Under the pieces are notes generated by a model that saw only the letters and a list, made by a program, of their open reading frames with translations, had not been told where the DNA came from and did not search any database. A stretch of 47,137 nucleotides of DNA from Bacillota bacterium (GTDB taxonomy: Bacteria > Bacillota > Clostridia > Peptostreptococcales > Anaerovoracaceae). The stretch lies in assembly GCA_017556505.1 (NCBI GenBank), contig JAFYNS010000126.1, forward strand, positions 1 through 47,137. Direction: 5' to 3'. Of the stretch, positions 33,658 through 41,424 are shown one piece after another; the stretch's first letter is position 1, and each line of letters starts with the position of its first letter. The position numbers were made by a program, and so were the translations under genes.

Positions 33658-35637
33658 ATGACAACTTATCAGGGAATGCATGGTACATATACCATCATAG
33701 AACCTTGCCGGGCCAGCGGCGGCGAGGGAGAGATTTTCAATATCCGGGGAAATAAAAATCTGGTGCTGAAGCGCCTGGCAGCAAAACATCGTACCACCAG
33801 CCGTATGAAGAAGCTGGAAGCGATGATCAGAGCAGGCGTACCGCAGGCTCTGCTGGATCAGCTGACCTGGCCGGTAGATATCGTTTATGAAGGGGGACAG
33901 TTTGTCGGTTATGTAATGCCTGCCCTGCATAATACAGAGGATCTGAATGTAATTTACAGTGACAAATATAAGCTGAAGCTGGAAGACCGCATGACAATTG
34001 CTATGAATCTGTGCGTACCGGTGGACGGCCTCCATCAGCTGGGACAGTACGTTGGTGACGGCAATCCGGAAAACATCTGTATAGATCCGAAAAATCTGAC
34101 GGTAACACTGGTGGATACCGACAGCTACACGGTAACAGACCGGGCCAGCGGACGAATTTACCCCTGTGTGGTAGGACTGGGACCTTATCTGGCGCCGGAG
34201 GTTCAGGCGGCGATGAAGCAGAACCACGGTCTGACCAATGTACCGGCAGATACTTTCAATGAATATACTGACCGGTTCTGGCTGGCGGTCCACATTTTCG
34301 CCCTGCTGATGAACGGTGCACATCCTTTCGCAGTGCGTCAGGGAAGCCAGACAAACATGCTTCACATGTCTGCAGGACAGTCTTCGGTAAACCTGCCGCA
34401 GCCAAACGAGAACATCTGCAGAGGCTTCTTCCCGCATACCATGCATCAGGCTGGTCTGGACATCCCGGTTTACTGTCCGAGATTTGGCTATCTGCCGGTT
34501 TCTGTTCAAAATCTCTTTATCCGGGCTTTTGTGGATGGACACAGCAATCCATCCGTCCGTCCGTCTGCGAGAGAGTGGTTCGCGGAGCTCAGCCGTATGA
34601 AGACGTCACTGGTAAGCGGTACGCACTGCAGAAATCATCAGCACCAGTATCCGTCATCCGCAGGATTTTGTCCTTGGTGTGAACTGGGAACCAGAACCGT
34701 ACCAAAGCAGGTGAACCTTGCCGGTACGGGGAACAGAAGATATCAGCCAGGTATACAAGGCAGCGGAACCGGCCGCAGAAGACGCAGAACAGGCTGCCTG
34801 GGTCTGCTTGCAGTCCTGCTTGCAGCTCTGATAGCAGTACCAGCGGCATGCACATCGAACATGATGGATAATCACCGCTCGGAAGAGGCCGCACGCCAGG
34901 AGGCAAACAAACAGAAAATCGAAGAACTGCGCCAGGAAATGCAGAACTCTCAGCCGGAAGAGCCTGCACCTTATGAAAGCGGCATGCAGGCAGACGGCAG
35001 CTGGACGCATCCTCACGACGGCCGCATCCTTCAGGCTGCAGACACCGCTTATCACAATCTGAATGCCAGCGTTTCTGATTCCATGCCGGAAGTGGAATTC
35101 GGGCTGGAACCGGGATTCGACGGTATCTATTACCTTCAGACTGTGGATGCGGATCAGCAGATGATTGTCCGCCTTTATGATGATGACGGAAGTTGTGCGG
35201 CAAGCTATGTTTCCGAAGAAAACGGCGATGGAATCGCTGTGGAGATGAAGGCAGATCACATGTACTCCCTGAAAGTGGAACGCCGGTTTGCTGATACCGG
35301 AAACTTCCATATCCGCTGGTGGCTGCAGAAGCAGACGGCAGATATTACAAACTATGGTGCAGTCTGCGATTCCATTGACTTTAACCAGCAGGAAAATGTC
35401 TATCTTTTCCGCTGCAGTGCCTCTAAAGAATACCGTTTCTGTTTCACGGAGGCAACGGAAGATATGGGATTGAAAGTTTATATTTACGACTCCAACTGGA
35501 ATCAGATTGCCGTGGCTGTCGATGTGGACGCAGGTTTCGGTCCATATGCGGATCTGCAGGTAGGGCAGAACTACTATATCAAAGTCAGTGCTTATGGCTG
35601 CGGTGATTATACCCTGGCGGTGCAGCAGAACGGGTAG
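33658..35637 (+). CDS. TerY-P-type protein kinase with zinc knuckle, membrane anchor and extracellular beta domains
   Basis: The 659-residue protein begins with a kinase domain of the divergent TerY-P kind: glycine loop SGGEGE (20-25), Lys38, catalytic Asp134 in GDGNPEN (Asn139 correctly spaced), metal-binding Asp153 in VDTDSY and APE at 179-181. A zinc site follows: Cys324, His327, Cys338, Cys341. A membrane helix at about 379-398 and a short coiled coil (EEAARQEANKQKIEELRQEM) lead to about 200 residues with two PPC-like beta domains. The beta domains would lie outside the cell if the kinase is inside, as in receptor kinases. Confidence 0.82.
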   Translation: MTTYQGMHGTYTIIEPCRASGGEGEIFNIRGNKNLVLKRLAAKHRTTSRMKKLEAMIRAGVPQALLDQLTWPVDIVYEGGQFVGYVMPALHNTEDLNVIYSDKYKLKLEDRMTIAMNLCVPVDGLHQLGQYVGDGNPENICIDPKNLTVTLVDTDSYTVTDRASGRIYPCVVGLGPYLAPEVQAAMKQNHGLTNVPADTFNEYTDRFWLAVHIFALLMNGAHPFAVRQGSQTNMLHMSAGQSSVNLPQPNENICRGFFPHTMHQAGLDIPVYCPRFGYLPVSVQNLFIRAFVDGHSNPSVRPSAREWFAELSRMKTSLVSGTHCRNHQHQYPSSAGFCPWCELGTRTVPKQVNLAGTGNRRYQPGIQGSGTGRRRRRTGCLGLLAVLLAALIAVPAACTSNMMDNHRSEEAARQEANKQKIEELRQEMQNSQPEEPAPYESGMQADGSWTHPHDGRILQAADTAYHNLNASVSDSMPEVEFGLEPGFDGIYYLQTVDADQQMIVRLYDDDGSCAASYVSEENGDGIAVEMKADHMYSLKVERRFADTGNFHIRWWLQKQTADITNYGAVCDSIDFNQQENVYLFRCSASKEYRFCFTEATEDMGLKVYIYDSNWNQIAVAVDVDAGFGPYADLQVGQNYYIKVSAYGCGDYTLAVQQNG

Positions 35638-35649
35638 GAGGTGGAATAT

Positions 35650-35823
35650 ATGAGACGCAGAAAAGGCAGGATGCCATGGTGGCTGATTCTTATACTGATT
35701 CTGAATCTTCTCATCCGCATCATTCCGCAGGAGTGGATTATCGGTCCTGCACCGACCGCAGAAAATGAAGCCCGGGAGTATGCCGATGGGAAAATTACGC
35801 GTATCTGGCTGAAAAAAGGATGA
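35650..35823 (+). CDS. 57-residue single-membrane-span peptide
   Basis: The peptide starts MRRRKGRMPWWL, has one hydrophobic helix at about 9-27 (MPWWLILILILNLLIRIIP) and a short polar C terminus. AGGAGGTG precedes the ATG at 35650. By the positive-inside rule its N terminus should be cytoplasmic. It follows the membrane-bound kinase by 12 bp, so it may be a small partner of that protein. No family is recognised. Confidence 0.6.
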   Translation: MRRRKGRMPWWLILILILNLLIRIIPQEWIIGPAPTAENEAREYADGKITRIWLKKG

Positions 35824-35846
35824 ATGAGGACGAAAAGGGACAGCAG
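35807..35846 (+). repeat. Second set of 10-bp repeat units inside the operon
   Basis: In register with the operator array at 29632, this stretch reads GGCTGAAAAA, AGGATGAATG, AGGACGAAAA and GGGACAGCAG; AGGACGAAAA is identical to a unit there. It spans the end of the small membrane-peptide gene and the gap before the next gene, which has a possible -10 sequence TATAAA at 35886. It may mark an internal regulated promoter. Confidence 0.45.
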
Positions 35847-35910
35847 TGCTGATGACGCAGGGCTGCCGCAGCCTTAAAATACAGGTATAAACAACAGGGA
35901 GGTAAACAGC

Positions 35911-36567
35911 ATGGAATACATTGATGAGAATAAGCGCCAGCCTGCAATACTGATCGTGGAAGAAACCCTGGCTAATGCAACTCAGATCAGAAAGATGAAC
36001 CGTGCATTGGAATGTATGCAGAAGGAAAGAGATTATCCTCAGATTGATATCTGCATCGTTGGATTTAACAGTGAGTGTTCCGGATTGCTGCAGGAGTTTT
36101 CCCTGCTGGAGGACGTGGAAATGATGAAAGTACCGTCCGCAGCAGAAGATGCGGCAGATGAAGAAGTCAGCAAAGAACCTTATGACAGTCTGGCTGGTAT
36201 GATGCTGGGACTTCAGGTACTCCGTGTGAAACTGGAAGCCTATGATAAAGAAGGTATCGAATACTATCCACCTGTTGCCTTTCTGCTTGCTGATGAGAAG
36301 ACACTTCATGCAGCGGATGCTGCAGGAAGACAGCCGGTGAACCCTGCGGCACTGATGGCTTTTGCGGCAGATTTCGCAGATGTGGAATGTCCTCATCTCC
36401 ACATTTTCTCTTCTGAAGACGCAGATGGAGATGTGCTGCCTTACTGGCTGGAATGGCCTTTGACCGCAGCACTCCCTGCATCTTTTAAGAATGTGGATGT
36501 GGATGAGGCAGATATGCACTGGATGAATATCCAGGCATTTTATACAGCACGTTCTGAAGAAGAGTAA
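35911..36567 (+). CDS. vWA-like protein without the metal site
   Basis: The 218-residue acidic protein follows the vWA strand-helix order: PAILIVEETLAN, a helix with RKMNRALECMQKE, then IDICIVGFN, LAGMMLGLQVLRVKLEAYD and EYYPPVAFLLADEK, which parallels the YYxPxxFLLTDG region of TerY. The metal-binding DxSxS is replaced by VEETL and the later TDG by ADE. It therefore looks like a paralogue that lost metal binding and may act as a scaffold or decoy for the TerY-like protein. GGGAGGT precedes the ATG. Confidence 0.6.
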   Translation: MEYIDENKRQPAILIVEETLANATQIRKMNRALECMQKERDYPQIDICIVGFNSECSGLLQEFSLLEDVEMMKVPSAAEDAADEEVSKEPYDSLAGMMLGLQVLRVKLEAYDKEGIEYYPPVAFLLADEKTLHAADAAGRQPVNPAALMAFAADFADVECPHLHIFSSEDADGDVLPYWLEWPLTAALPASFKNVDVDEADMHWMNIQAFYTARSEEE

Positions 36568-36589
36568 CCGAAGGAGGGATAACCGGATT

Positions 36590-37366
36590 ATGAAATTATA
36601 TGGAATCAAGGGCGATGGTTACGAGGTGCTCTGTGAAGAGCATCCGCTGATTGAGGAAACCCACGGCTGGCTTTTCCCGGTGGAAGACCATCCGGAGCTT
36701 ACGGCGAAACTGTTTCATCCTGACGAGCTGATGAATGGGCAGGACAGGGTGAAGGAAAATAATTTCCGAAAGCTGATGGAACTGTGGATTCCGGCGGATG
36801 CTTTAGAGCATGTGGTATGGCCTGCAGACGGTCTGCGGGATAAAAAGGGATTCTTCCTCGGATTTCTGAGGCCTTCTGTTTCAGGGTATATGACTCTGGA
36901 AACGGTTATAAATCAGCAGAGGACCATGGATGTGGAGGACAAACTCCGCATTGCCCGTCAGCTTATCGCGGCGGTCAAGTCTGTTCACCGCATGGACGTG
37001 CTCTGCGGCAGCCTGCACCGTCAAAACATCCTGGTTTCGCAGGACTATGATAAAGTGCTTCTGGCCGGAGCAGACTATTTTCGATTTCGAAATGAAGAGG
37101 GTGGATATTTTGCACTGAATGAGTCCGTATACCGGAACCCCGATACGGGACTGAGAATCCCGAGAGTGCCGGATGATCTGGCCGTAGCGAACCACATGAA
37201 AAAACTTTTTGAAACTCAGCTGCTGAAGATGAAACTGCCGCACTGGGAAAGAGCCTTCTTCATGGCTTTTCTTAATGGTATGAACAATCCCAACAGACGG
37301 CCGCGGCTGGAAGAATATGAAGAGATATTGGATGAATTTGAAGAGATGATGAAAAAGGAGAAGTAA
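36590..37366 (+). CDS. Probable pseudokinase of the TerY-P type
   Basis: The 258-residue protein has a kinase-like layout: Lys40 in TAKLFHPDEL, a helix LIAAVKSVHRMDVL and a catalytic-loop counterpart CGSLHRQNILV. The catalytic Asp is Ser141 (Asn146 is kept at the right distance), and the DFG-type Asp is Gly160 in LLAGADYF. Two essential acidic residues are thus gone. It probably binds nucleotide or partner proteins without catalysing phosphorylation. It has no membrane segment, unlike the active kinase upstream. Confidence 0.65.
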   Translation: MKLYGIKGDGYEVLCEEHPLIEETHGWLFPVEDHPELTAKLFHPDELMNGQDRVKENNFRKLMELWIPADALEHVVWPADGLRDKKGFFLGFLRPSVSGYMTLETVINQQRTMDVEDKLRIARQLIAAVKSVHRMDVLCGSLHRQNILVSQDYDKVLLAGADYFRFRNEEGGYFALNESVYRNPDTGLRIPRVPDDLAVANHMKKLFETQLLKMKLPHWERAFFMAFLNGMNNPNRRPRLEEYEEILDEFEEMMKKEK

Positions 37367-37368
37367 AA

Positions 37369-37491
37369 ATGGCTAAGAGTGATTATTTCAAGTGTCCTGC
37401 ATGCGGATATGCTGAACTGCGTAAGATTCTGGGTGATGTATCTTATACACCATGTCCTGAATGTGGATGCCGTCATATGTACAGAGTATAA
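37369..37491 (+). CDS. 40-residue zinc-ribbon protein
   Basis: The tiny protein MAKSDYFKCPACGYAELR continues to CPECGCRHMYRV. CPAC (9-12) and CPEC (29-32) form a standard two-knuckle zinc ribbon. AAGGAG precedes the ATG, 2 bp after the pseudokinase stop codon, and a strong terminator follows, so it is the last gene of the operon. It may bind a nucleic acid or dock onto a partner such as the zinc-knuckle kinase. Confidence 0.7.
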   Translation: MAKSDYFKCPACGYAELRKILGDVSYTPCPECGCRHMYRV

Positions 37492-37502
37492 GACAAGGAC
37501 GA

Positions 37503-37536
37503 AAAAGGCTCCTGCGTACAAACGCAGGGGCCTTTT
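37503..37536. terminator. Bidirectional terminator between the signalling operon and alr
   Basis: AAAAGGCTCCTGCGT (37503-37517) pairs with ACGCAGGGGCCTTTT (37522-37536), one G-U pair, loop ACAA. A further AGGACGAAAA repeat unit (37496-37505) overlaps its left arm. Confidence 0.85.
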
Positions 37537-37556
37537 AAGTCATTTTAATATGAAAT

Positions 37557-38702
37557 TTACTTTACGTAAACCTTTGGCAGTCTCTGACCGAAGGCACAGC
37601 AGATTTCGTAGTTGATGGTGCCGGTGGCCTTGGCGATATCTTCTGCTGTTACTTCCAGGTTGCCGTCTGTACCCATGATGATACATTCGTCACCAATCTT
37701 TACGTCAGGAACGTCAGTTACATCAACCATGCACTGGTCCATGCAGATGTTGCCTGCGATTGGAGCCAGAACACCGTTTACGATAACCTTTGCCTGGGAG
37801 GAGTAAGGACGAGGATAACCGTCCGCGTAGCCCAGAGCCAGGGTTGCAATCCTGGAAGGTCTTTCGGAGATGAAACGTCTGCCGTAGCCTACGGAGAAGT
37901 TTTCACCGACTTCCTTCAGATGAACGATGTTAGCCTTAATCTGCATTACAGGCTTGATGTCCAGCTGGTTTCTGTCCACTTCATCGGATGGGTACTGACC
38001 GTACAGGATGATACCAGGGCGGCATGCATCGAAGTAAACGGTAGGCAGTTCCATGATGGATGCGCTGTTTGCCAGAATCTTCTGAGGAACTGCCACACCA
38101 GCAGCAGTCAGTGCATCGTAGAACTTGTTGAAGTTTTCTTCCTGCCAGTGGGAGTAAGTCTTATCATATGCGTCAGCAGTGGACATGTGGGAGAACAGGC
38201 CCTTGATCTTGAAGCCTTCCAGCTCAGCCATTTTCTTCACGTCTTCTACTGCAGCACCGATGTTGGCATCGTCCGGCAGGTAGCCGATTCTGCCCATGCC
38301 GGTATCCACTGCAATCAGGCCGCGAACCACCTTGCCTGCCTTTACAGCAGCTTCGCTGATAGCGGCAGCGTTTTCAGAGCTGCAAACTACAGGAGTGATG
38401 TCGTGCTCCACGATGAAATCTGCATACATGTCAGGAGTCAGGCCCAGCATGATAATTTCTTCCTTAATACCTGCTTCGCGCAGAGTCAGTGCTTCCTGCA
38501 GAGTCGCAATCGCCAGAGTCTTTACGCCGTTTGCGATCAGAACTTCTGCAACCTTTACGGAACCGTGACCGTAAGCGTCAGCCTTGATAACACCGATCAT
38601 TTCACGGTCTTCACCAATCTTGGCACGGATCTGCTTAATGTTGTAATCCAGGTTGGATAAATTGATTTCGGCCCAAGCGGGTCTGATGGCTTCTTTGTAC
38701 AT
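37557..38702 (-). CDS. alr: Alanine racemase
   Basis: Alr interconverts L- and D-alanine for cell-wall synthesis, using pyridoxal phosphate. The 381-residue protein has the cofactor Lys in VIKADAYGHG, the catalytic Tyr in SVGYGRRF and DVTDVPDVKIGDE in the beta domain. An ATG at 38711 is in frame, but GAGGAG directly abuts it and fits the ATG at 38702 better. D-alanine could feed the Ddl ligase encoded at 21615-22667. Confidence 0.95.
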   Translation of the reverse strand: MYKEAIRPAWAEINLSNLDYNIKQIRAKIGEDREMIGVIKADAYGHGSVKVAEVLIANGVKTLAIATLQEALTLREAGIKEEIIMLGLTPDMYADFIVEHDITPVVCSSENAAAISEAAVKAGKVVRGLIAVDTGMGRIGYLPDDANIGAAVEDVKKMAELEGFKIKGLFSHMSTADAYDKTYSHWQEENFNKFYDALTAAGVAVPQKILANSASIMELPTVYFDACRPGIILYGQYPSDEVDRNQLDIKPVMQIKANIVHLKEVGENFSVGYGRRFISERPSRIATLALGYADGYPRPYSSQAKVIVNGVLAPIAGNICMDQCMVDVTDVPDVKIGDECIIMGTDGNLEVTAEDIAKATGTINYEICCAFGQRLPKVYVK

Positions 38703-38776
38703 GTCGAACATCTCCTCTTTATCTTATCGTTAAAATTAATCTGTTGAATCGTGCTTTGGATATAAAGTCCACCAAT

Positions 38777-38805
38777 ATTATAGTCTTTCGGAGGGGGATT
38801 TTCAA
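38777..38805 (-). promoter_or_regulatory. Promoter of alr
   Basis: On the minus strand TTGAAA (38800-38805) and TATAAT (38777-38782) are separated by exactly 17 bp, about 75 bp before the alr start codon. Confidence 0.75.
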
Positions 38806-38899
38806 GGCGAATGTGCAGTTTCGATCAAATTCTGTTTGCATATTTCCTGAAAACATAGTAAGCTATAATTTATACAAGCTATAAGGAGTTGTAATAAGT

Positions 38900-40222
38900 A
38901 TGGAAAGAGATAGTTTCAGAAGTAAAACGGGATTCATCATCGCCTGCATCGGTTCTGCCGTAGGCATGGGTAATATCTGGCTCTTCCCTGCGAGAGTTTC
39001 CTCTCTCGGCGGTGCAGCCTTCCTGATCCCTTATTTTATATGTGTTATTGTAATCGGATTCACTGGTGTAATCGGTGAAATGGCCTTCGGCCGTGCCATG
39101 GGCGCGGGTCCGATGGGTGCTTTCGGCAAGGCGACAGAAATGGCCGGAAAGGGAAAGAAGCTGGGTGAAGGTCTGGCTCTGGTTCCGGTAATTACATCCC
39201 TGGCTCTGGCCATCGGCTACTCTGTAGTAGTAGGTTGGATTCTGAAGTATACTGTAGGATCCATTACAGGAAGCGTGTTCGCAGGTGCTACTGTCGATGA
39301 CTATGCAGGTGCATTCGGTGCCACAGCAGCATCCTTCGGCAGCGTGGGCTGGCATGTACTGGGCCTGGCGATTACTTTCGCAATTATGATTTATGGTATT
39401 TCTGCCGGCATCGAACGTGTAAACAAGGTCATGATGCCTCTGTTCTTCGTCATGTTCGTGGGTATGGCGGTTTATCTGCGTACTCTGCCTGGTGCAGAAG
39501 CAGCTTATGACTTCCTGCTGAAGCCTGACTGGAGCCAGCTGGCAAACGGCAAGACCTGGGTTTATGCCCTGGGTCAGGCCTTCTTCTCCCTGTCACTGGC
39601 AGGTTCCGGAACCCTGGTTTACGGTTCCTATCTGAAGAAGGATGTGGACATTCCGTCCAGTGCACGTACCGTAGCATTCTGGGATACCATGGCAGCAGTT
39701 GTAGCAGCCTTCACCATTCTTCCTGCAATGGCTATCGCAGGTGTGGAACTGACCGGCGGCGGCCCTGGCCTCATGTTTATCTTCCTGCCGAACGTATTCG
39801 CACAGATTCCTGGCGGCAGAGTGGTAATTATCGTGTTCTTCGTGGCAGTTACCTTCGCAGGTCTGACTTCTCTGGTGAATCTGTTTGAAACGCCGGTGGA
39901 AGCACTGCAGACCAAGTTCGGCTTCAGCCGTAAGAAGGCAGTCGGCACCATCGCAGTCATCGGTACTGCTGTAGGTGTGTGCATCGAAGGCATCGTATCC
40001 GGCTGGATGGATATCTTCTCCATCTACATGTGCCCTCTGGGTGCATTCCTGGCCGGCGTGATCTTCTTCTGGATCTGCGGCAAAGACTTCGTCCGCAAGC
40101 ACGTGGACATGGGTGCCAAGAAGCCTGTGGGCTCCTGGTTCGAGTTCGCCAGCAAATACGTTTTCTGCGGCCTGACTATTCTGGTTCTGGTACTGGGTAC
40201 TCTGCTGGGCGGCATTGGCTAG
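38900..40222 (+). CDS. Sodium-dependent NSS-family amino acid transporter
   Basis: The 440-residue membrane protein begins with the family signature KTGFIIACIGSAVGMGNIWLFP, whose unwound first helix binds Na+ and substrate, and has about 11-12 helices like LeuT-type bacterial members. A later GQAFFSLSLAGSGTLVYGSY corresponds to helix 6, the other unwound helix. Substrates in the family are amino acids or amines; which one applies here is not visible. Strong codon bias suggests high expression. A TATAAT at 38864 may be its -10 box. Confidence 0.92.
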   Translation: MERDSFRSKTGFIIACIGSAVGMGNIWLFPARVSSLGGAAFLIPYFICVIVIGFTGVIGEMAFGRAMGAGPMGAFGKATEMAGKGKKLGEGLALVPVITSLALAIGYSVVVGWILKYTVGSITGSVFAGATVDDYAGAFGATAASFGSVGWHVLGLAITFAIMIYGISAGIERVNKVMMPLFFVMFVGMAVYLRTLPGAEAAYDFLLKPDWSQLANGKTWVYALGQAFFSLSLAGSGTLVYGSYLKKDVDIPSSARTVAFWDTMAAVVAAFTILPAMAIAGVELTGGGPGLMFIFLPNVFAQIPGGRVVIIVFFVAVTFAGLTSLVNLFETPVEALQTKFGFSRKKAVGTIAVIGTAVGVCIEGIVSGWMDIFSIYMCPLGAFLAGVIFFWICGKDFVRKHVDMGAKKPVGSWFEFASKYVFCGLTILVLVLGTLLGGIG

Positions 40223-40253
40223 CTCCGGCTGCTCTGCAAAATATGCAAATGAA

Positions 40254-40286
40254 AAGAGTTGTCTCATCGAGGCAACTCTTTTTTTT
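40254..40286 (+). terminator. Terminator of the NSS transporter gene
   Basis: AAGAGTTGTCTC (40254-40265) pairs with GAGGCAACTCTT (40269-40280) and runs into a tract of eight T residues. Confidence 0.85.
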
Positions 40287-40313
40287 CGGCATAGCCGTTA
40301 ATATTCAGTTCAG

Positions 40314-40592
40314 TTATAGCTGTTCCAGCCCGCTGCTTACGCTGTGCTTTACACGGTCCGCTTCTTCGGCAGCCTTGGCGTTGTTCCAGTGATCCATGGT
40401 ACCTACCAGGTAGCCGGTAATGCGGCGGATTCTTTCGAACGGAGCCGGTTCGAATTCATAATTTAAATCAGCAAACTCTCCGTCGATGGTCACCTCCAGA
40501 GACTTCAGTTTGCGGTTATATTTCTTTTCCAGATAGTCAACGTATGCCTGCATTTCCTTATCAGGCGCATTTCCTGTAATCTTAATGCCCAT
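40314..40592 (-). CDS. Small protein resembling the glycyl-radical tail of NrdD
   Basis: The 92-residue protein ends with RRITGYLVGTMDHWNNAK and then DRVKH, which resembles the C-terminal tail of anaerobic ribonucleotide reductase (RVxGYL, then WNxxK and DRxxH), where the Gly of the RVxGYL motif carries the radical. Gly60 is at that place. The first 45 residues are a short alpha/beta segment (YVDYLEKKYNRKLKSLEVTIDG). It lacks the reductase body and its zinc cysteines. It may be a stand-alone radical-domain relative or simply a diverged protein. Confidence 0.45.
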   Translation of the reverse strand: MGIKITGNAPDKEMQAYVDYLEKKYNRKLKSLEVTIDGEFADLNYEFEPAPFERIRRITGYLVGTMDHWNNAKAAEEADRVKHSVSSGLEQL

Positions 40593-40704
40593 CGGTGTAA
40601 TCCTCCCTTTTTATCCAACATCGCTCAATTGCGATTTACCGCCATGTTGCGGAAGTCTTCCGCTCTTGTTCATATTATACCACCACATGTAGTGGATTAA
40701 TCAT

Positions 40705-41355
40705 CTAATGAAAGAAATCTCTGAAAATCAGAAGCAGCAGATTATTGTCGTAAAGGCTACCGGCGATTCTGGATTCTGCAAAAGACGCCATCAGTGTTTC
40801 AGACAGATCCGGCATGAAGAGGGCTGTTACTGGTACAATGAGTGCCAGGAACGCAAACACATAAAAGAGACCGCTGATCAGTCCCATAATGCCGCCCAGC
40901 AGCCAGTCCAGAAGACCGAAGAAGCCGCCGTTGTACTGTTTTGAAAAGATACGGTTCAGCAGAGCGCATACCAGCCCCACCGCCAGCACAATAAGGAAGA
41001 AGGAAACCATGGACAGAAGCATGCCGGAAAGGCTGGCTGCACCCTCTCCTGCAAGAGATCCCGTGAGCGACAGGGTTTCCTTCTGAAGCATTTCCGGAAG
41101 CGCAGCATAAAGATCCGTTTCTGCCCAGGCAGATGACAGGGTGTCTGCCATTCTTTTCTGAAGCGTTTCCTCAATCCAAAGCCCCAAACCCGTCTTCTCA
41201 AGGAGCCAGTCCCGAAGATCATCACAGAAGAGCACTCCCAGCACAATCGATGCGATGACCCGTATAAAGTTGATGATGGTGAGAGCGAAGCCTTTCCGCA
41301 TGGAAAGAATCACTGCACCGAGGAAGATAATCCCTGTCATTATATCCATTACCAT
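40705..41355 (-). CDS. CvpA-family membrane protein
   Basis: The 216-residue protein has four hydrophobic segments. The first (IMTGIIFLGAVILSMRKGFALTII) with following VIASIVLGVLFCDDLRDWL is the typical start of CvpA-like proteins; the last two are joined by a glycine-rich GLLDWLLGGIMGLISG. The family includes colicin V production proteins and some envelope-associated factors; its role is poorly defined. The frame is open to 41691, but GGGGGTG before the ATG at 41355 decides the start. Confidence 0.75.
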   Translation of the reverse strand: MVMDIMTGIIFLGAVILSMRKGFALTIINFIRVIASIVLGVLFCDDLRDWLLEKTGLGLWIEETLQKRMADTLSSAWAETDLYAALPEMLQKETLSLTGSLAGEGAASLSGMLLSMVSFFLIVLAVGLVCALLNRIFSKQYNGGFFGLLDWLLGGIMGLISGLFYVFAFLALIVPVTALFMPDLSETLMASFAESRIAGSLYDNNLLLLIFRDFFH

Positions 41356-41424
41356 ATGAATAGCACCCCCTGATGGAACATAATATATTATGTATGATTT
41401 TACATGAAAGGGCGGAAGAAAGCA

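Noticed and set aside
34654-36609. 651-codon minus-strand frame opposite the kinase and the following genes
   Set aside because: It crosses three well-supported plus-strand genes and has an unnatural Cys- and Ile-rich composition.
26937-37491. Prophage or integrative element as the source of the signalling island
   Set aside because: No integrase, transposase, flanking repeats or tRNA target was seen, and base composition looks like that of the neighbours.
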